Positions 1-8,691 are shown, numbered from the stretch's first letter. The stretch: DNA of 36,722 nucleotides from CAZMGT01 sp964565895 (GCA_964565895.1 CAZMGT010000038.1:1-36722), one strand, 5' to 3'. Made by a program: numbers and translations. The notes: generated from the sequence alone by a model not told the origin.

Positions 1-2140
1 CGCGAGCGGTTACTCGCGGGTCGGAGATCGGCCCGGAGATGTGCCCCGCAGCAAGAAGCCGGCCGCGCACTTGAATGGGCCGCCCGCGCTGGGGCTCGCC
101 CGCGCTTTTTGCCGCGCCTGCGGAGCCGGAGCCGTTTACGGCCAGCGGCGGGAGAAACTCCTCGGCGAGGGCCTGAACGTCGAGCTCGCTGGCCTCGAAA
201 TCCAGCGCGCAAGGGTAGTTTTGCGCGCGCAGGTCAACCGCGCCGCGCAGGGAGAGCTTGCCCCGGCGGTCGCGGATGTTCGCCTGAGCGATATGCAGCA
301 CACCGCGCTCGAGCTTTAGCGCGGCGGCTAGCTCGCGCGCCGCAAGCGACCAGCGCTCGGCATCGGCTACCGCGGGCTGGCGCACGTGGAGCTGAGCGAT
401 AAGCGAAGTTTCGCCGGGAGAGTAGCGCAGGGCAAAGTTGCCCGAGGCGCGGCCGGCAAAGCTTAGCTGCGTGCTGCGCTGTAGCGCGAGCAGGCGCTCG
501 AGGTCCACGTCCCGGGCCTCGCCCTCGGCATAAAGCGCGCGCAAGCCGCGGTCCTCGGGGTCGAGCTCGGCGCTGATGTCCGCGGCGAGCCGCCCTCCAC
601 AAAGCTCGACCTGCATGTCGTCAACGGCAAGCTCGCGCTCGGAAAAAACAACCTCGGCCGAGAGCTCCCGCGCCTCTGCCCCAAGCAGCGTTAGCCGGTC
701 GAGGCGCACCCGACCCGTAACGCGCGGGTTGCTTAGCGGGCCGAGGACGCGGGCGACAAGCTCGCCCTCGGCGCGCAGGGCGGTGTCTCTGCTCGCCGTC
801 CACTCCGGCGGCTGCAGAGCGTCGGGGATAAGCAGCCGCGCGGCGCGCGCGGAAAGGGTAAGGTCTGCCCGCGGGCTGCGTGGGCCCAGGCCCGTGCCAA
901 ACGCGGAAAGCTCGGGAAGCGTCGCTTGGAGGAGATCTTTGTAGGCCAGGGAGATCTCCGGCGAAGCCACGCGCCCTTGAACAAGCAGCTCCTGGGCGTC
1001 GCCGACAACTTCAAGCTCCGCCCGGGCGAAGCCCCGCGCGGCGATGCGCAGCCCGGTTTTCTCTACCTCGGGAAAGCGCTCAAGAAGCTGGCCCAGGGCG
1101 ATTTTGTCCGAGAGCACGGTGAGGTGCACAAGCGGCCCGCCGCGGCGCGCCAGACCGCAAAGCTCGCCGGAAACCACGGCTTCGCTGTCGCGCAGCCGGA
1201 CGAAGGCGTTGGCCAGCTTAATGTGGTCCTCGCTTGCGACGATCTTGCCCGCGACCTCGACCGGCTCCTCGCCGAGAGCGGCGATGCGCAGCAGGCCCTG
1301 GTTAACTTCGCCCTCGGCGCAGTAGGCGAACGGCTTCCGCGGGACGTAGGCCAGCGCCGCCTTGCCCGTAAACGAGCCGCGGAGGACCTGCACATGCTCC
1401 GCAAGTTGGGGGACGTAGCAGAAGATCTCTGGCAGCGAGACATCCTCGCCCTCGAGGAACAGGGCGAGGGCCTTGCTCTTGGGCGAATACTCGCCCCTCA
1501 CGCGCAGCGGCCCCCCGCCTCCTTCAACGGCTCCTTGCGCGGCGATCTTTATGTAGTCCGGATGGGCTAGGTCCGCCTCGCCGGAGAGGCCGGCGACATG
1601 TACGCGCAGGGCGCGGCCGTCGGAGCGCTTGACGTTTGCATCGGCATAAACGATATCGGCCCCGTGGATGCGAATTTTGCCCGCAAACCGCCGCTCCGGC
1701 GGCGCCGGGGGCCGCTTTTTTAAAATGTCCGAAAAGTTAAACGTTCCATCGGGCCGCCGCTCGATGCTCGTGCGCAGGCCATAGACGTCGATGGACTTAA
1801 TCCCCCGCGCGCCGGGCAGCTCGCCCCTGATCATCGCCATTAGGCTATAGCGCAGGCGCAGCTTGTCCGCCGCGGCCCAGGCACCTCGGGCAAAGCCCTC
1901 GCGCGTGTTGGAAATGCGTACGTCATGCAGGACGATCCCCGAGAACGGGTTGCCGGAGACGCGCCCGATGCGCACCTCGCGCCCCAGCTCATATGTCGCT
2001 TGAAGCTCGATGACAAAGCGCAGGTCGCCCACACCCCAGGGGCGGCGAATAAGGCGCGAATAGCCCATCGTCCCGATGACGAGGCAGGGGACGAGGAAAG
2101 CGACGAGCTTTGAGCACAAAATGCGCTGAATGTATAGCAA
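1..2140 (-). CDS. AsmA/TamB-like envelope protein (3' end beyond window)
   Basis: The frame is open from 2140 to the left edge, giving about 713 residues with the C-terminus missing. The start is a TTG at 2140, chosen because GAGGTG lies 7 bases upstream and because the next ATG (residue 25) would cut the membrane anchor. Residues 9-27 form one transmembrane segment. The following residues, YELGREVRIGRVSGNPFSG, and the later FSDILKK are typical of the N-terminal region of AsmA/TamB proteins. The rest is a long run of beta-rich repeats with alternating charged and hydrophobic residues, as in TamB-type proteins that bridge inner and outer membranes and are linked to phospholipid transport or outer-membrane protein assembly. 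The start of the gene is divergent from the rmlD-like gene. The DUF748/AsmA/TamB subfamily cannot be decided without the C-terminal domain. The presence of the family implies a diderm cell. Confidence 0.8.
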   Translation of the reverse strand, partial: MLYIQRILCSKLVAFLVPCLVIGTMGYSRLIRRPWGVGDLRFVIELQATYELGREVRIGRVSGNPFSGIVLHDVRISNTREGFARGAWAAADKLRLRYSLMAMIRGELPGARGIKSIDVYGLRTSIERRPDGTFNFSDILKKRPPAPPERRFAGKIRIHGADIVYADANVKRSDGRALRVHVAGLSGEADLAHPDYIKIAAQGAVEGGGGPLRVRGEYSPKSKALALFLEGEDVSLPEIFCYVPQLAEHVQVLRGSFTGKAALAYVPRKPFAYCAEGEVNQGLLRIAALGEEPVEVAGKIVASEDHIKLANAFVRLRDSEAVVSGELCGLARRGGPLVHLTVLSDKIALGQLLERFPEVEKTGLRIAARGFARAELEVVGDAQELLVQGRVASPEISLAYKDLLQATLPELSAFGTGLGPRSPRADLTLSARAARLLIPDALQPPEWTASRDTALRAEGELVARVLGPLSNPRVTGRVRLDRLTLLGAEARELSAEVVFSERELAVDDMQVELCGGRLAADISAELDPEDRGLRALYAEGEARDVDLERLLALQRSTQLSFAGRASGNFALRYSPGETSLIAQLHVRQPAVADAERWSLAARELAAALKLERGVLHIAQANIRDRRGKLSLRGAVDLRAQNYPCALDFEASELDVQALAEEFLPPLAVNGSGSAGAAKSAGEPQRGRPIQVRGRLLAAGHISGPISDPRVTAR

Positions 2141-2321
2141 GGCAACGCACCTCGGCGGGCGGGAGAGGCGCAAACAACCTCTGTCGCGCCACGCCCGTGC
2201 CGCGTTTTCCTGCGGGCAAGGCCGCGCCCGCGCTTTGTTTAGAGGATGATTCAACCGCGCGCCCGAAATTGCCTGCAACACGGGCCCGCATTGTCTCGTG
2301 GCGGCAAAGGATGTGCCCGAG

Positions 2322-3191
2322 ATGAAGGTTTTGGTTACCGGCGCGCAGGGGCTGTTGGGGCGCGAGGTTTGCCGTGTGTTCAGCAGCGAGCACGAGGTCA
2401 TCGCCACAGATATCGCCGAGCTCGACGTTACCGACCTTTCCGCTGTGCGCCGAATGTTCGCCGAGGTGCAGCCGGAGCTGGTCGTCAACTGCGCCGCGCG
2501 CACCGATGTTGACGGCTGCGAGAAAGACCCCGCGGGCGCGTTTGACGTTAACGCCGCTGGGGCGTGGCACGTGGCCACCGCCTGCCGCGAGATCGGGGCG
2601 GAGCTCGTCCACCTAAGCAGCGACTATGTGTTTGCCGGCGACCGCCGCCGGCCCTACCGCGAGCACGACCCCACGGGGCCGATGAACGTTTATGGCCGAA
2701 GCAAGCTCGAGGGGGAGCAGCGCGCGCTGCTCGCCTGCCCGCGGACGTATGTTGTGCGCAGTTGCGGCCTGTTCGGCGCGCACGGGAAGAACTTTGTGAC
2801 GACAATTTTGGAAAAAGCCGCGGCTGGCGAAACGTTGCGTGTGGTTAACGACCAAACGGTGGGCGCGCCGACCTATGTCCCGGACCTCGCCCAGGCCATT
2901 CTGCGCGTGGTCGCCACGCGGGCCTACGGGGTCTACCACATCGTGAACACGGGCGTGTGCACGTGGTTTGACTTTGCCCGGCTAATTCTCCAGCGCGCGG
3001 GGTTTGCCGACGTTCCCCTGGAGCCGATTGACTCGCACATTCTCGCCCTGCCTGCGGAGCGGCCGGCATATTGCGCGCTGGAGTGCGGCTCGCTGCGCGC
3101 GCTGGGCCTGCCCCCGCTCCGCTCCTACGAGGAGGCGCTGGAGGCGTTTCTTGGGGAGCTGCGCGCCGCGGGCCGGCTGCCCCAGCGCTAG
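2322..3191 (+). CDS. rfbD: dTDP-4-dehydrorhamnose reductase-like (RmlD/RfbD family)
   Basis: A 289-residue extended short-chain dehydrogenase. It has the N-terminal NAD(P)-binding motif GAQGLLG (residues 7-13), the SSDYVF strand (99-104) and the catalytic pair Tyr124/Lys128 in YGRSK, followed by LEGE, all typical of RmlD. RmlD reduces dTDP-4-keto-rhamnose to dTDP-L-rhamnose in the cytoplasm, the last step of rhamnose donor synthesis. The ATG at 2322 is preferred over upstream GTG codons because AAAGGA lies 10 bases before it and MKVLVTG is the usual start of the family. The partners rmlA, rmlB and rmlC are not in the window, so the exact substrate is inferred from family resemblance. It stands alone, divergent from the AsmA-like gene. 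The other polysaccharide genes further right suggest a surface glycan role. Confidence 0.85.
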   Translation: MKVLVTGAQGLLGREVCRVFSSEHEVIATDIAELDVTDLSAVRRMFAEVQPELVVNCAARTDVDGCEKDPAGAFDVNAAGAWHVATACREIGAELVHLSSDYVFAGDRRRPYREHDPTGPMNVYGRSKLEGEQRALLACPRTYVVRSCGLFGAHGKNFVTTILEKAAAGETLRVVNDQTVGAPTYVPDLAQAILRVVATRAYGVYHIVNTGVCTWFDFARLILQRAGFADVPLEPIDSHILALPAERPAYCALECGSLRALGLPPLRSYEEALEAFLGELRAAGRLPQR

Positions 3192-3327
3192 CGCTTCTCC
3201 CTTTGGCCTGGCCCGCATGGCCGAAAGCGGCGCTTTTGCCGTGCGGCACGGGGCGCCGAGGTCAACGCCCGCGCATAAGCTGTCTCCGCGCTTGGCGCCA
3301 TGGGCCGCGGCGCGCGGCAGGGTGCGG

Positions 3328-4428
3328 CTACTTCTTTCTCCTTCGCCGAGCAACGTAAAAGATGCCCCCGCCCGAGGCGCGCGGCTGCTCCACCTTCGGC
3401 GTGGGGATGATCGGGATATCCTCGCGGGGGAGGCGATCTTCGACCTTGGGGAACGGCGGGAACTTTTTATGGGGCAGGGTCTGGTACCAGTAGGCAACGC
3501 TGCTATAGTCGTCGTTGCGGTCGTTGGCGTGCCCGTGCTCGATGCTTACGCGGATGGACTTGTGGAAGATGATCGGGTCGCAGACGTGGAAGCGGTAGAC
3601 GGTAATGCGCTCGTTAATGGCGTGGTGGGTGCCCGGCTTGTGATAGGAGACGCCGTTGTAGATGAAGTTGTTTTGCGGCTGCATGCCCCAGGCGTGGCCG
3701 AAGTAGTCCTCGCTGCCCGTGCCGTGGAGGTCCGGGGGCCATTTTTGGCCGTCGACCATGATCATGTCGTCGCCCTCGCCCCACCAGCCTCCGCCTAAGT
3801 TGTGCACGCTGAGCACGCAGCCCACATAATGCCCGCGCCCGCGGGCGTCGAGGATGAGATAGTTGTCTTTGTCGCTCAGGTTAATCCCGGGCGGCTGCTT
3901 CTGCTTGGGCGGGGGGCAAGGGTTGTTCCGCCGCCACTGTGCGTGAAAGCGCAGCTCGTCCGCGGGCAGCTCGTCGAGCTCGTCGTAGTCGAAGTAAAAG
4001 TAAAACGAGCGAATGGGCACATCGCACTGGTTTTCTACCTCAACGCGGGCGCCGTCGGCGAAGGGCATGGGGAAATAGCAGTTCATCGCCGCGCGATCCT
4101 GAGCCCTTGCGGACATGTTTAACACAACGCTTTGCCACGAGTTGCACACAGCATGGCCCACGCCGAAGAAGTCGCCCAGGCAGCACTCCACGCTGGGGTA
4201 GTCCATGCCGTCCCAATACATGCGCAAAACGGTCTTGCGCAGATAGAGCGGGTCCTCGCAGGCCACGGTAAACCAAATGTGGCGGATGACCCCGGCGCCG
4301 GCGATCTCCGCCAGAGCCTTCCTCTCCCCCGGTTCAATGAGCCACGCGTCGCGGTTGCCCCCCGTGGTGTCCCAGCTTGAGATACGCTTGGAGCGACCCG
4401 TGCGCGCCTTGGACAGGCCCTCGAGCAT
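3328..4428 (-). CDS. DUF2961 family glycoside hydrolase (GH172-like)
   Basis: A 366-residue DUF2961 protein. The first residues carry the family signature GRSKRISSWDTTGGNRDAW (11-29), and the middle carries WWGEGDD (Glu218) and GTGSEDYFGHAWG (Glu240). Characterised GH172 members of this family act on fructofuranosyl or arabinofuranosyl linkages, and acidic residues in these two motifs are the likely catalytic pair; this mapping is from memory of the family. The ATG at 4428 was chosen because GAGGTG sits 6 bases upstream. The longer upstream frame is low-complexity and lacks family similarity. There is no signal peptide or membrane segment, so the enzyme appears cytoplasmic unless exported by an unusual route. 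The C-terminus ends in a basic RRRRKK tail. The gene is divergent from the beta-helix gene. The actual substrate is unknown. Confidence 0.88.
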   Translation of the reverse strand: MLEGLSKARTGRSKRISSWDTTGGNRDAWLIEPGERKALAEIAGAGVIRHIWFTVACEDPLYLRKTVLRMYWDGMDYPSVECCLGDFFGVGHAVCNSWQSVVLNMSARAQDRAAMNCYFPMPFADGARVEVENQCDVPIRSFYFYFDYDELDELPADELRFHAQWRRNNPCPPPKQKQPPGINLSDKDNYLILDARGRGHYVGCVLSVHNLGGGWWGEGDDMIMVDGQKWPPDLHGTGSEDYFGHAWGMQPQNNFIYNGVSYHKPGTHHAINERITVYRFHVCDPIIFHKSIRVSIEHGHANDRNDDYSSVAYWYQTLPHKKFPPFPKVEDRLPREDIPIIPTPKVEQPRASGGGIFYVARRRRKK

Positions 4429-4536
4429 GGCGATCACCTCTCGCGTACTGTTGCGTGAAGCGTTGCCTTGCGGCGCAGGCGGTGTTCTTGCCGCGAAGCG
4501 GCCGCTCCTTTGCGGGGTGCTTTTTGGCGGCCGTTG

Positions 4537-4564
4537 TTGACCGAAGCCAGCGCAGCGGTATCCT
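4537..4564 (+). promoter_or_regulatory. Putative sigma-70-type promoter of the beta-helix gene
   Basis: TTGACC at 4537-4542 and TATCCT at 4559-4564 are separated by 16 bases. A start site near 4571 would give a short leader that still contains the AGGAG at 4575-4579. This fits translation from 4589 or 4592 better than from the ATG at 4580. The call rests on consensus resemblance only. Confidence 0.45.
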
Positions 4565-4591
4565 TGAGCGCGAGAGGAGATGTCGCCCGTG

Positions 4592-6079
4592 ATGCGCGCG
4601 AAGCTCGGCTTTGTGCTTGCAGGACTGTGTGTGCTGGCCGTCGTTGGGTTGGCGCCCCTTGCCTCCGCGCAGGGGCCCGACGCGCCCCGGGAAATCTTCG
4701 TCTCGCCGCAAGGGCGGCCCGAAGCGGCGGGCACGAAAGACGACCCGCTGGACCTGGCCACCGTGCTCCAAGGGAACGCTGCCCGCCCCGGCGACATTGT
4801 TTGGCTTTTACCGGGAACCTATCATGCGCCCACCAGGGACGGAAAGCGCGCGCCGTTTCTCTCCAAACTGCAGGGGACGGCGAAGGCGCCGATCGTCGTC
4901 CGCGCTGCGCGAGGGGGCCGGGTGATCATCGACGGCTCGCTGGAGATTAGAGGGGGATATACCTGGTATTGGGGTTTTGAGGTGACAGACCTTACGTTTA
5001 CGGAAAGGACGACAGAGGGAGCGCAGGGGCACGAGACGCTCATTAACGTGTTCGGCCCGGGAACGAAGTTCATCAACCTCGATGTGCACGATGGGGTGCA
5101 GGGGTTTGGCTTCTGGTCGCTTGCGAAAAACGCCGAGATATACGGATGCCTGATCCACGACTTTGGCTATCAGGGGAAGGACCGCGGGCACGGACACGCT
5201 ATTTACGCGCAGAATGAAACGGGGACGAAGAGTATTGTGGACAACATTATGTTCCGCGGCTATGGCTGGAACATTCACGTCTATGGCCAGCGCGGGGGGT
5301 TGTCCGGGTTTCATATTGAGGGAAACATTTGCTTCGCCTCGGGGACAAGAGTCAAAGGGCAAGTTACCGATAATATCCTCGTTGCCGGCTTTCGCCCGGC
5401 AGACCGCATTACGTTGATTAACAACTATTGTTACCAATCCGGGGGAATTAAGGAAAAGGGCGCTGGCTGGCGCCCCTGCGTGCGATTGGATAGCTACAAG
5501 CGCGATGTGATTAATGGTAGTTGTGTGGTGTGCGACAACGTAATTTGTGGTGCGCGGGGGCTGCAGCTTGGAAAGTGGAAAAGCGCGGCGGTTAGCGGAA
5601 ACGTAGTTTGGGGGCCGGAGGTTGTCGCTTCCGTCTATCCTCCAAATGGACGATTCGAAAACTACCGGTGGGATGGAAACACGTATATCTTTACCGGACA
5701 AAAGGCCCCATTTGTAGTAGCGGGCGTAGGGGGAAGATTTGAGGTGTGGAAAAGGCGGACTGGCTTTGACGAGAATAGTAAGACGATAACTGTTAAGGGA
5801 GATCGGCCGAGCGGCACGTTTGTCAATATCCGCGTTAACAAGTACGAACCCGGGCGGGCGCATATTGCGGTGTGGAATTGGGAGCATAAGAAAAGTGTGG
5901 AGGTAGATTTAAGTGGCATCGTTGAGGTAGGGGCGAGATTTGCGGTGTACAATGTGCAAGACTTGTATGGAGACCCCGTCGTTTCCGGCGTGTACGACGG
6001 CAAGCCTGTAGAGCTGCCCATGCTGATGTCTCCAATTGCTCCGGATTTCGACGCGTTTTTGGTTAAGCAAGTTGAGTGA
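4592..6079 (+). CDS. Secreted right-handed beta-helix repeat protein
   Basis: A secreted protein of 495 residues. It begins with a signal peptide (hydrophobic core GFVLAGLCVLAVVGLAP, cleavage likely after ASA). The next part, REIFVSPQGRPEAAGTKDDPLDLATVL, is the usual opening of parallel beta-helix proteins of the polysaccharide lyase or chondroitinase-B type, followed by repeated short strands such as WYWGFEVTDL, FINLDVHDG and GNICFASG. Such proteins bind or cleave acidic polysaccharides outside the cytoplasm; no catalytic residues can be assigned here. Start choice: ATG 4580 has its ribosome site directly adjacent, whereas ATG 4592 (12 bases) or GTG 4589 (9 bases) suit AGGAG at 4575-4579 better. 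From about 4950 onward the GC content falls well below that of its neighbours, with more AT-rich codons, suggesting transfer or weak codon selection. Confidence 0.75.
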   Translation: MRAKLGFVLAGLCVLAVVGLAPLASAQGPDAPREIFVSPQGRPEAAGTKDDPLDLATVLQGNAARPGDIVWLLPGTYHAPTRDGKRAPFLSKLQGTAKAPIVVRAARGGRVIIDGSLEIRGGYTWYWGFEVTDLTFTERTTEGAQGHETLINVFGPGTKFINLDVHDGVQGFGFWSLAKNAEIYGCLIHDFGYQGKDRGHGHAIYAQNETGTKSIVDNIMFRGYGWNIHVYGQRGGLSGFHIEGNICFASGTRVKGQVTDNILVAGFRPADRITLINNYCYQSGGIKEKGAGWRPCVRLDSYKRDVINGSCVVCDNVICGARGLQLGKWKSAAVSGNVVWGPEVVASVYPPNGRFENYRWDGNTYIFTGQKAPFVVAGVGGRFEVWKRRTGFDENSKTITVKGDRPSGTFVNIRVNKYEPGRAHIAVWNWEHKKSVEVDLSGIVEVGARFAVYNVQDLYGDPVVSGVYDGKPVELPMLMSPIAPDFDAFLVKQVE

Positions 6080-6530
6080 GCTGGGGGCGGAGGGAGTGTC
6101 GTTGCGAGGCGAGGGCGCGGATTGGGGCAGGAGAGCAAGCGTAACGCTAACTGCGGCTTGGAGGAGGGCGAGCGGGAGATAGGGTATGCATAGAGGGGCG
6201 AGGAAGGTATAATGCGCGCCCGTCGCGCTGCGGCGCTCTCTAGCTGGTGAAGTTGTTGCGACGTCCGCGCAGAGGCTGCGAGATAGCGGAGCCGCAGCCA
6301 GCGCACGGGCGCGAAGGCGAGGGCGCAGGCCGGCTAGCGCAACTTGCGCGAGGCTGCAGGGAAACGGCCGCGCGTAAGGACAAGCCGAGGCGGCTGGATG
6401 TAGCGCGCTTTTTCAGCCGAGGGCAGGTGCAGGAGGGGGCGGGCGCGCGGCCTTGGCGCTGCTTTGGCGGAGAGCCAAGCGGCTCGTGCTGCCCGCGACG
6501 CCGAACGGTCGCCATAGACGGAGAGCGGAG
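6080..6530 (+). other. 451-base non-coding region, candidate structured leader or small RNA
   Basis: No convincing protein is encoded here; the small open frames are Arg/Gly/Pro-rich and look spurious. TATAAT lies at 6208-6213. Directly downstream is a long hairpin: 6215-6223 pairs perfectly with 6305-6313, 6225-6229 with 6300-6304 and 6230-6234 with 6291-6295, 19 base pairs interrupted only by a 1-base and a 4-base bulge. Another GC-rich stretch with short inverted repeats follows up to the glycosyltransferase start. This could be a 5' leader of about 310 bases or an independent RNA. No RNase P, tmRNA or known riboswitch motif is recognised. Confidence 0.45.
6208..6213 (+). promoter_or_regulatory. 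Putative -10 box upstream of the GT4 gene leader
   Basis: A perfect TATAAT in a GC-rich intergenic region, 5' of the long hairpin and 317 bases before the glycosyltransferase start. No good -35 hexamer is seen at the expected distance. Confidence 0.4.
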
Positions 6531-7730
6531 ATGAATTTCCCCGAGAACATAATGCTCGTTTACAACAAATACCGCTTTTTGGGCGGGGAGGAGACGGTTG
6601 TCGAGGCAGAGCGCGAGCTTCTTGAGGAGCACGGCCACCGCGTTACCTACTTGTGTTGGGATAACAAGGAGATCGACAACTGGAGTATCTTGGGCAAGGC
6701 GTCGCTTTTGTGGAGGCCGACGTGGTCGTCTGAGGCCTATCGCCGAGTTTTCGCCAAAGCCCAGGAAGCGCCGATAGACATCGTGCACGTCCACAATTTC
6801 TTTCCCCTTGCCTCGCCGAGTATTTTTTATGCGTGCGCGAAGGCGAAACTGCCGGTTGTATATACCTTGCATAATTACCGCATTCTATGTGCAAATGGAA
6901 TCTTTTTGCGGGGAACGCAAACATGCACAAAATGCCGCTCTGCCTTGCCCTGGCGCGCCGTGGTTTATCGGTGCTACAGAAACTCGGCTGTGCAATCTGT
7001 TGCTGTGGCGGCAATGCAAGTTGCGCACAGGCTCCTGCGCACGTGGCAAAGGTTGGTGACGCTGTATATCGCCCCAACGCGGTTTGTAAAGAATCAGTTC
7101 GTCGCAGCGGGTATTGCCGAGGAGAGAATTGTCGTTAAGCCGCACTTCGTTTCGCCAGACCCAGGTTTTTCCAATGAAGTAGGCGACTATTGCGTTTTCG
7201 TGGGCCAGCTTGCTGAGAAGAAAGGTATTAGGCCACTGCTAGAGGCGTGGAAGCACATAGATCTGCCGCTGAAGATTGTAGGAGACGGGCCGCTGAGCGA
7301 AGAGGTGCGGGCGACAGTGGAGAGAAGCGGTTTGGGCAACCGTGTTAGTCTGCTCGGGCGCGTTAGGGTTGAGGAAGTTATTGCGGTGCTAAGGAAGGCC
7401 ATGTTTTTGATTCTTCCCTCGCTACACCACGAAGGGCTGCCACGTGTTGTTTTGGAAAGCTTCGCCTGTGGCGTACCTGTGCTGGCCAGCCGCCTGGCGC
7501 CGCTGGACGAGGTTATCGAGGAGGGGCGGACAGGGCTGTTGTTTGAGCCAGGGGACCCCCAGGCCATTGCCGAGACCGTAAAACGAGCTGCCGCCGACCG
7601 CGGGCGGCTTTCCGCGCTGAAGCGCAGCGCGCGGGAAGAATATGAGAGTAAGTATGCTCCCGAGCCAAACTATCGCTTGCTGCTGAGCATATACCGCGCA
7701 GCGATTGAGCTGAACAGCAAGGAGGGGTAG
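6531..7730 (+). CDS. Glycosyltransferase family 4 protein
   Basis: A GT-B fold glycosyltransferase of 399 residues. The N-terminal half has NKYRFLGGEE and IDIVHVHNFFPLASP, followed by YTLHNYRILCANG and a cysteine cluster (CxNG...CTKC...CYR) that is common in one group of GT4 enzymes. The C-terminal half has the donor-site region FVGQLAEKKGI, KIVGDGPL and PSLHHEGLPRVVLESFACGVPV, with the GT4 E(x7)E pattern in HEGLPRVVLE. Such enzymes transfer sugars from nucleotide donors to lipid-linked or surface glycans at the inner membrane. The ATG at 6531 is preceded by GGAGAG at 6520-6525. The gene ends one base before the epimerase gene, so the two form an operon. Its GC content is clearly lower than that of most of the window, like the beta-helix gene. 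Donor and acceptor are unknown. Confidence 0.88.
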   Translation: MNFPENIMLVYNKYRFLGGEETVVEAERELLEEHGHRVTYLCWDNKEIDNWSILGKASLLWRPTWSSEAYRRVFAKAQEAPIDIVHVHNFFPLASPSIFYACAKAKLPVVYTLHNYRILCANGIFLRGTQTCTKCRSALPWRAVVYRCYRNSAVQSVAVAAMQVAHRLLRTWQRLVTLYIAPTRFVKNQFVAAGIAEERIVVKPHFVSPDPGFSNEVGDYCVFVGQLAEKKGIRPLLEAWKHIDLPLKIVGDGPLSEEVRATVERSGLGNRVSLLGRVRVEEVIAVLRKAMFLILPSLHHEGLPRVVLESFACGVPVLASRLAPLDEVIEEGRTGLLFEPGDPQAIAETVKRAAADRGRLSALKRSAREEYESKYAPEPNYRLLLSIYRAAIELNSKEG

Positions 7731-7731
7731 C

Positions 7732-8691
7732 GTGACATTAGAAGGGACGCAGGTGCTCGTCACCGGAGGCGCAGGATTCATCGGGTCGCACCTTGTGGAT
7801 CGCCTCGTCGCTGAGGGCGCGCGTGTGCGCATTTTGGACGACTTGAGCACTGGCGACGAAGAGAACATTAACCAGCGAGCGGAGTTTATCCTGGGCGACA
7901 TACGCGACAAAACGATCGCCGAGCAAGCAATGCGCGGCGTGGAGCTTGTCTTTCACAGCGCGGCGCAGATCAACCCCGCGAGGGCTGTGGAGGACCCGTA
8001 TTTCGACTTCGAAGTTAACGCCCAAGGGACGCTGGTTTTGCTTCTCGCCGCGGCGGAGGCGGGGGTTAAGAAGTTTATCATGGCCTCGACCAACCTTTAC
8101 GGCGACGCCGAGGCGGAGCTCATGCGCGAGGACTTTGCCGTGCTCTATGAGCAGCGCTCGCTGCTTTCCCCATATGCCGCGGCAAAGGCCGCCGCGGAAG
8201 CTTATCTTAAGGTGTTTAACGACGAGATCGGCCTGCCCACGGTGCGCCTGCGCTATACCAACGTTTACGGCCCGCGACAGTTGACCAAGTCTGAGTCGGG
8301 CGTGGTGGCCATCTTCGTGCGCTCCGCGCTGCGCGGAAAGCCGCTGGTTATTTTTGGCGACGGGCTACAGACGCGCGACTTCGTTTATGTGGACGATGTC
8401 GTCGAAGCGAACGTTCTTGCCGCGTTGCGCCCGGAGGCTAACGGGAAGGCGTTTAACATCGGCACGGGCGTTCAGACATCTGTCCGTGAGCTGGCGGCGA
8501 TGATCAAGGAACTGGTCGGTTCGGCGAGCGCCATCGAATACGGCCCTCCGCGGGCAGCGGACTTCAGGCGCGTATGCGTGGACATTTCCCTTGCCGAGAG
8601 GACGCTTGGCTGGAGGCCGCGCACGGCGTTGCGCGAGGGCCTTGCCGCCTATATCGCCTGGTGCCGGGCGAACGAGCACAGGCTCGGCTAA
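7732..8691 (+). CDS. NAD-dependent sugar epimerase/dehydratase
   Basis: A 319-residue extended SDR enzyme. It has the Rossmann motif TGGAGFIG (11-18), the acidic residue pair in ILDDLSTG for NAD selection, and Tyr148/Lys152 in YAAAK, followed by RYTNVYGPRQ and RDFVYVDDVV. These match the UDP-glucose 4-epimerase/WbpP/dTDP-glucose dehydratase group that interconverts nucleotide sugars in the cytoplasm. The active-site strand reads ASTNLYG where many relatives have SSxxVYG. The start is GTG at 7732 with AAGGAGG just upstream inside the end of the glycosyltransferase gene, so the two are probably translationally coupled and act in the same glycan pathway. The precise substrate cannot be told from the sequence. 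Confidence 0.87.
   Translation: MTLEGTQVLVTGGAGFIGSHLVDRLVAEGARVRILDDLSTGDEENINQRAEFILGDIRDKTIAEQAMRGVELVFHSAAQINPARAVEDPYFDFEVNAQGTLVLLLAAAEAGVKKFIMASTNLYGDAEAELMREDFAVLYEQRSLLSPYAAAKAAAEAYLKVFNDEIGLPTVRLRYTNVYGPRQLTKSESGVVAIFVRSALRGKPLVIFGDGLQTRDFVYVDDVVEANVLAALRPEANGKAFNIGTGVQTSVRELAAMIKELVGSASAIEYGPPRAADFRRVCVDISLAERTLGWRPRTALREGLAAYIAWCRANEHRLG

Noticed and set aside
4808..5887. 359-residue minus-strand frame within the beta-helix gene
   Set aside because: It has no recognisable motif, and the plus-strand protein has a signal peptide and beta-helix strands over the same bases.
6208..6530. RNase P RNA, tmRNA or 6S RNA
   Set aside because: None of their conserved sequence blocks is present; only the hairpin and promoter-like box support an RNA here.
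6247..6534. Possible 95-residue protein before the GT4 gene
   Set aside because: The translation is Arg/Gly/Pro-rich without motifs, starts inside the hairpin region and overlaps the GT4 start.
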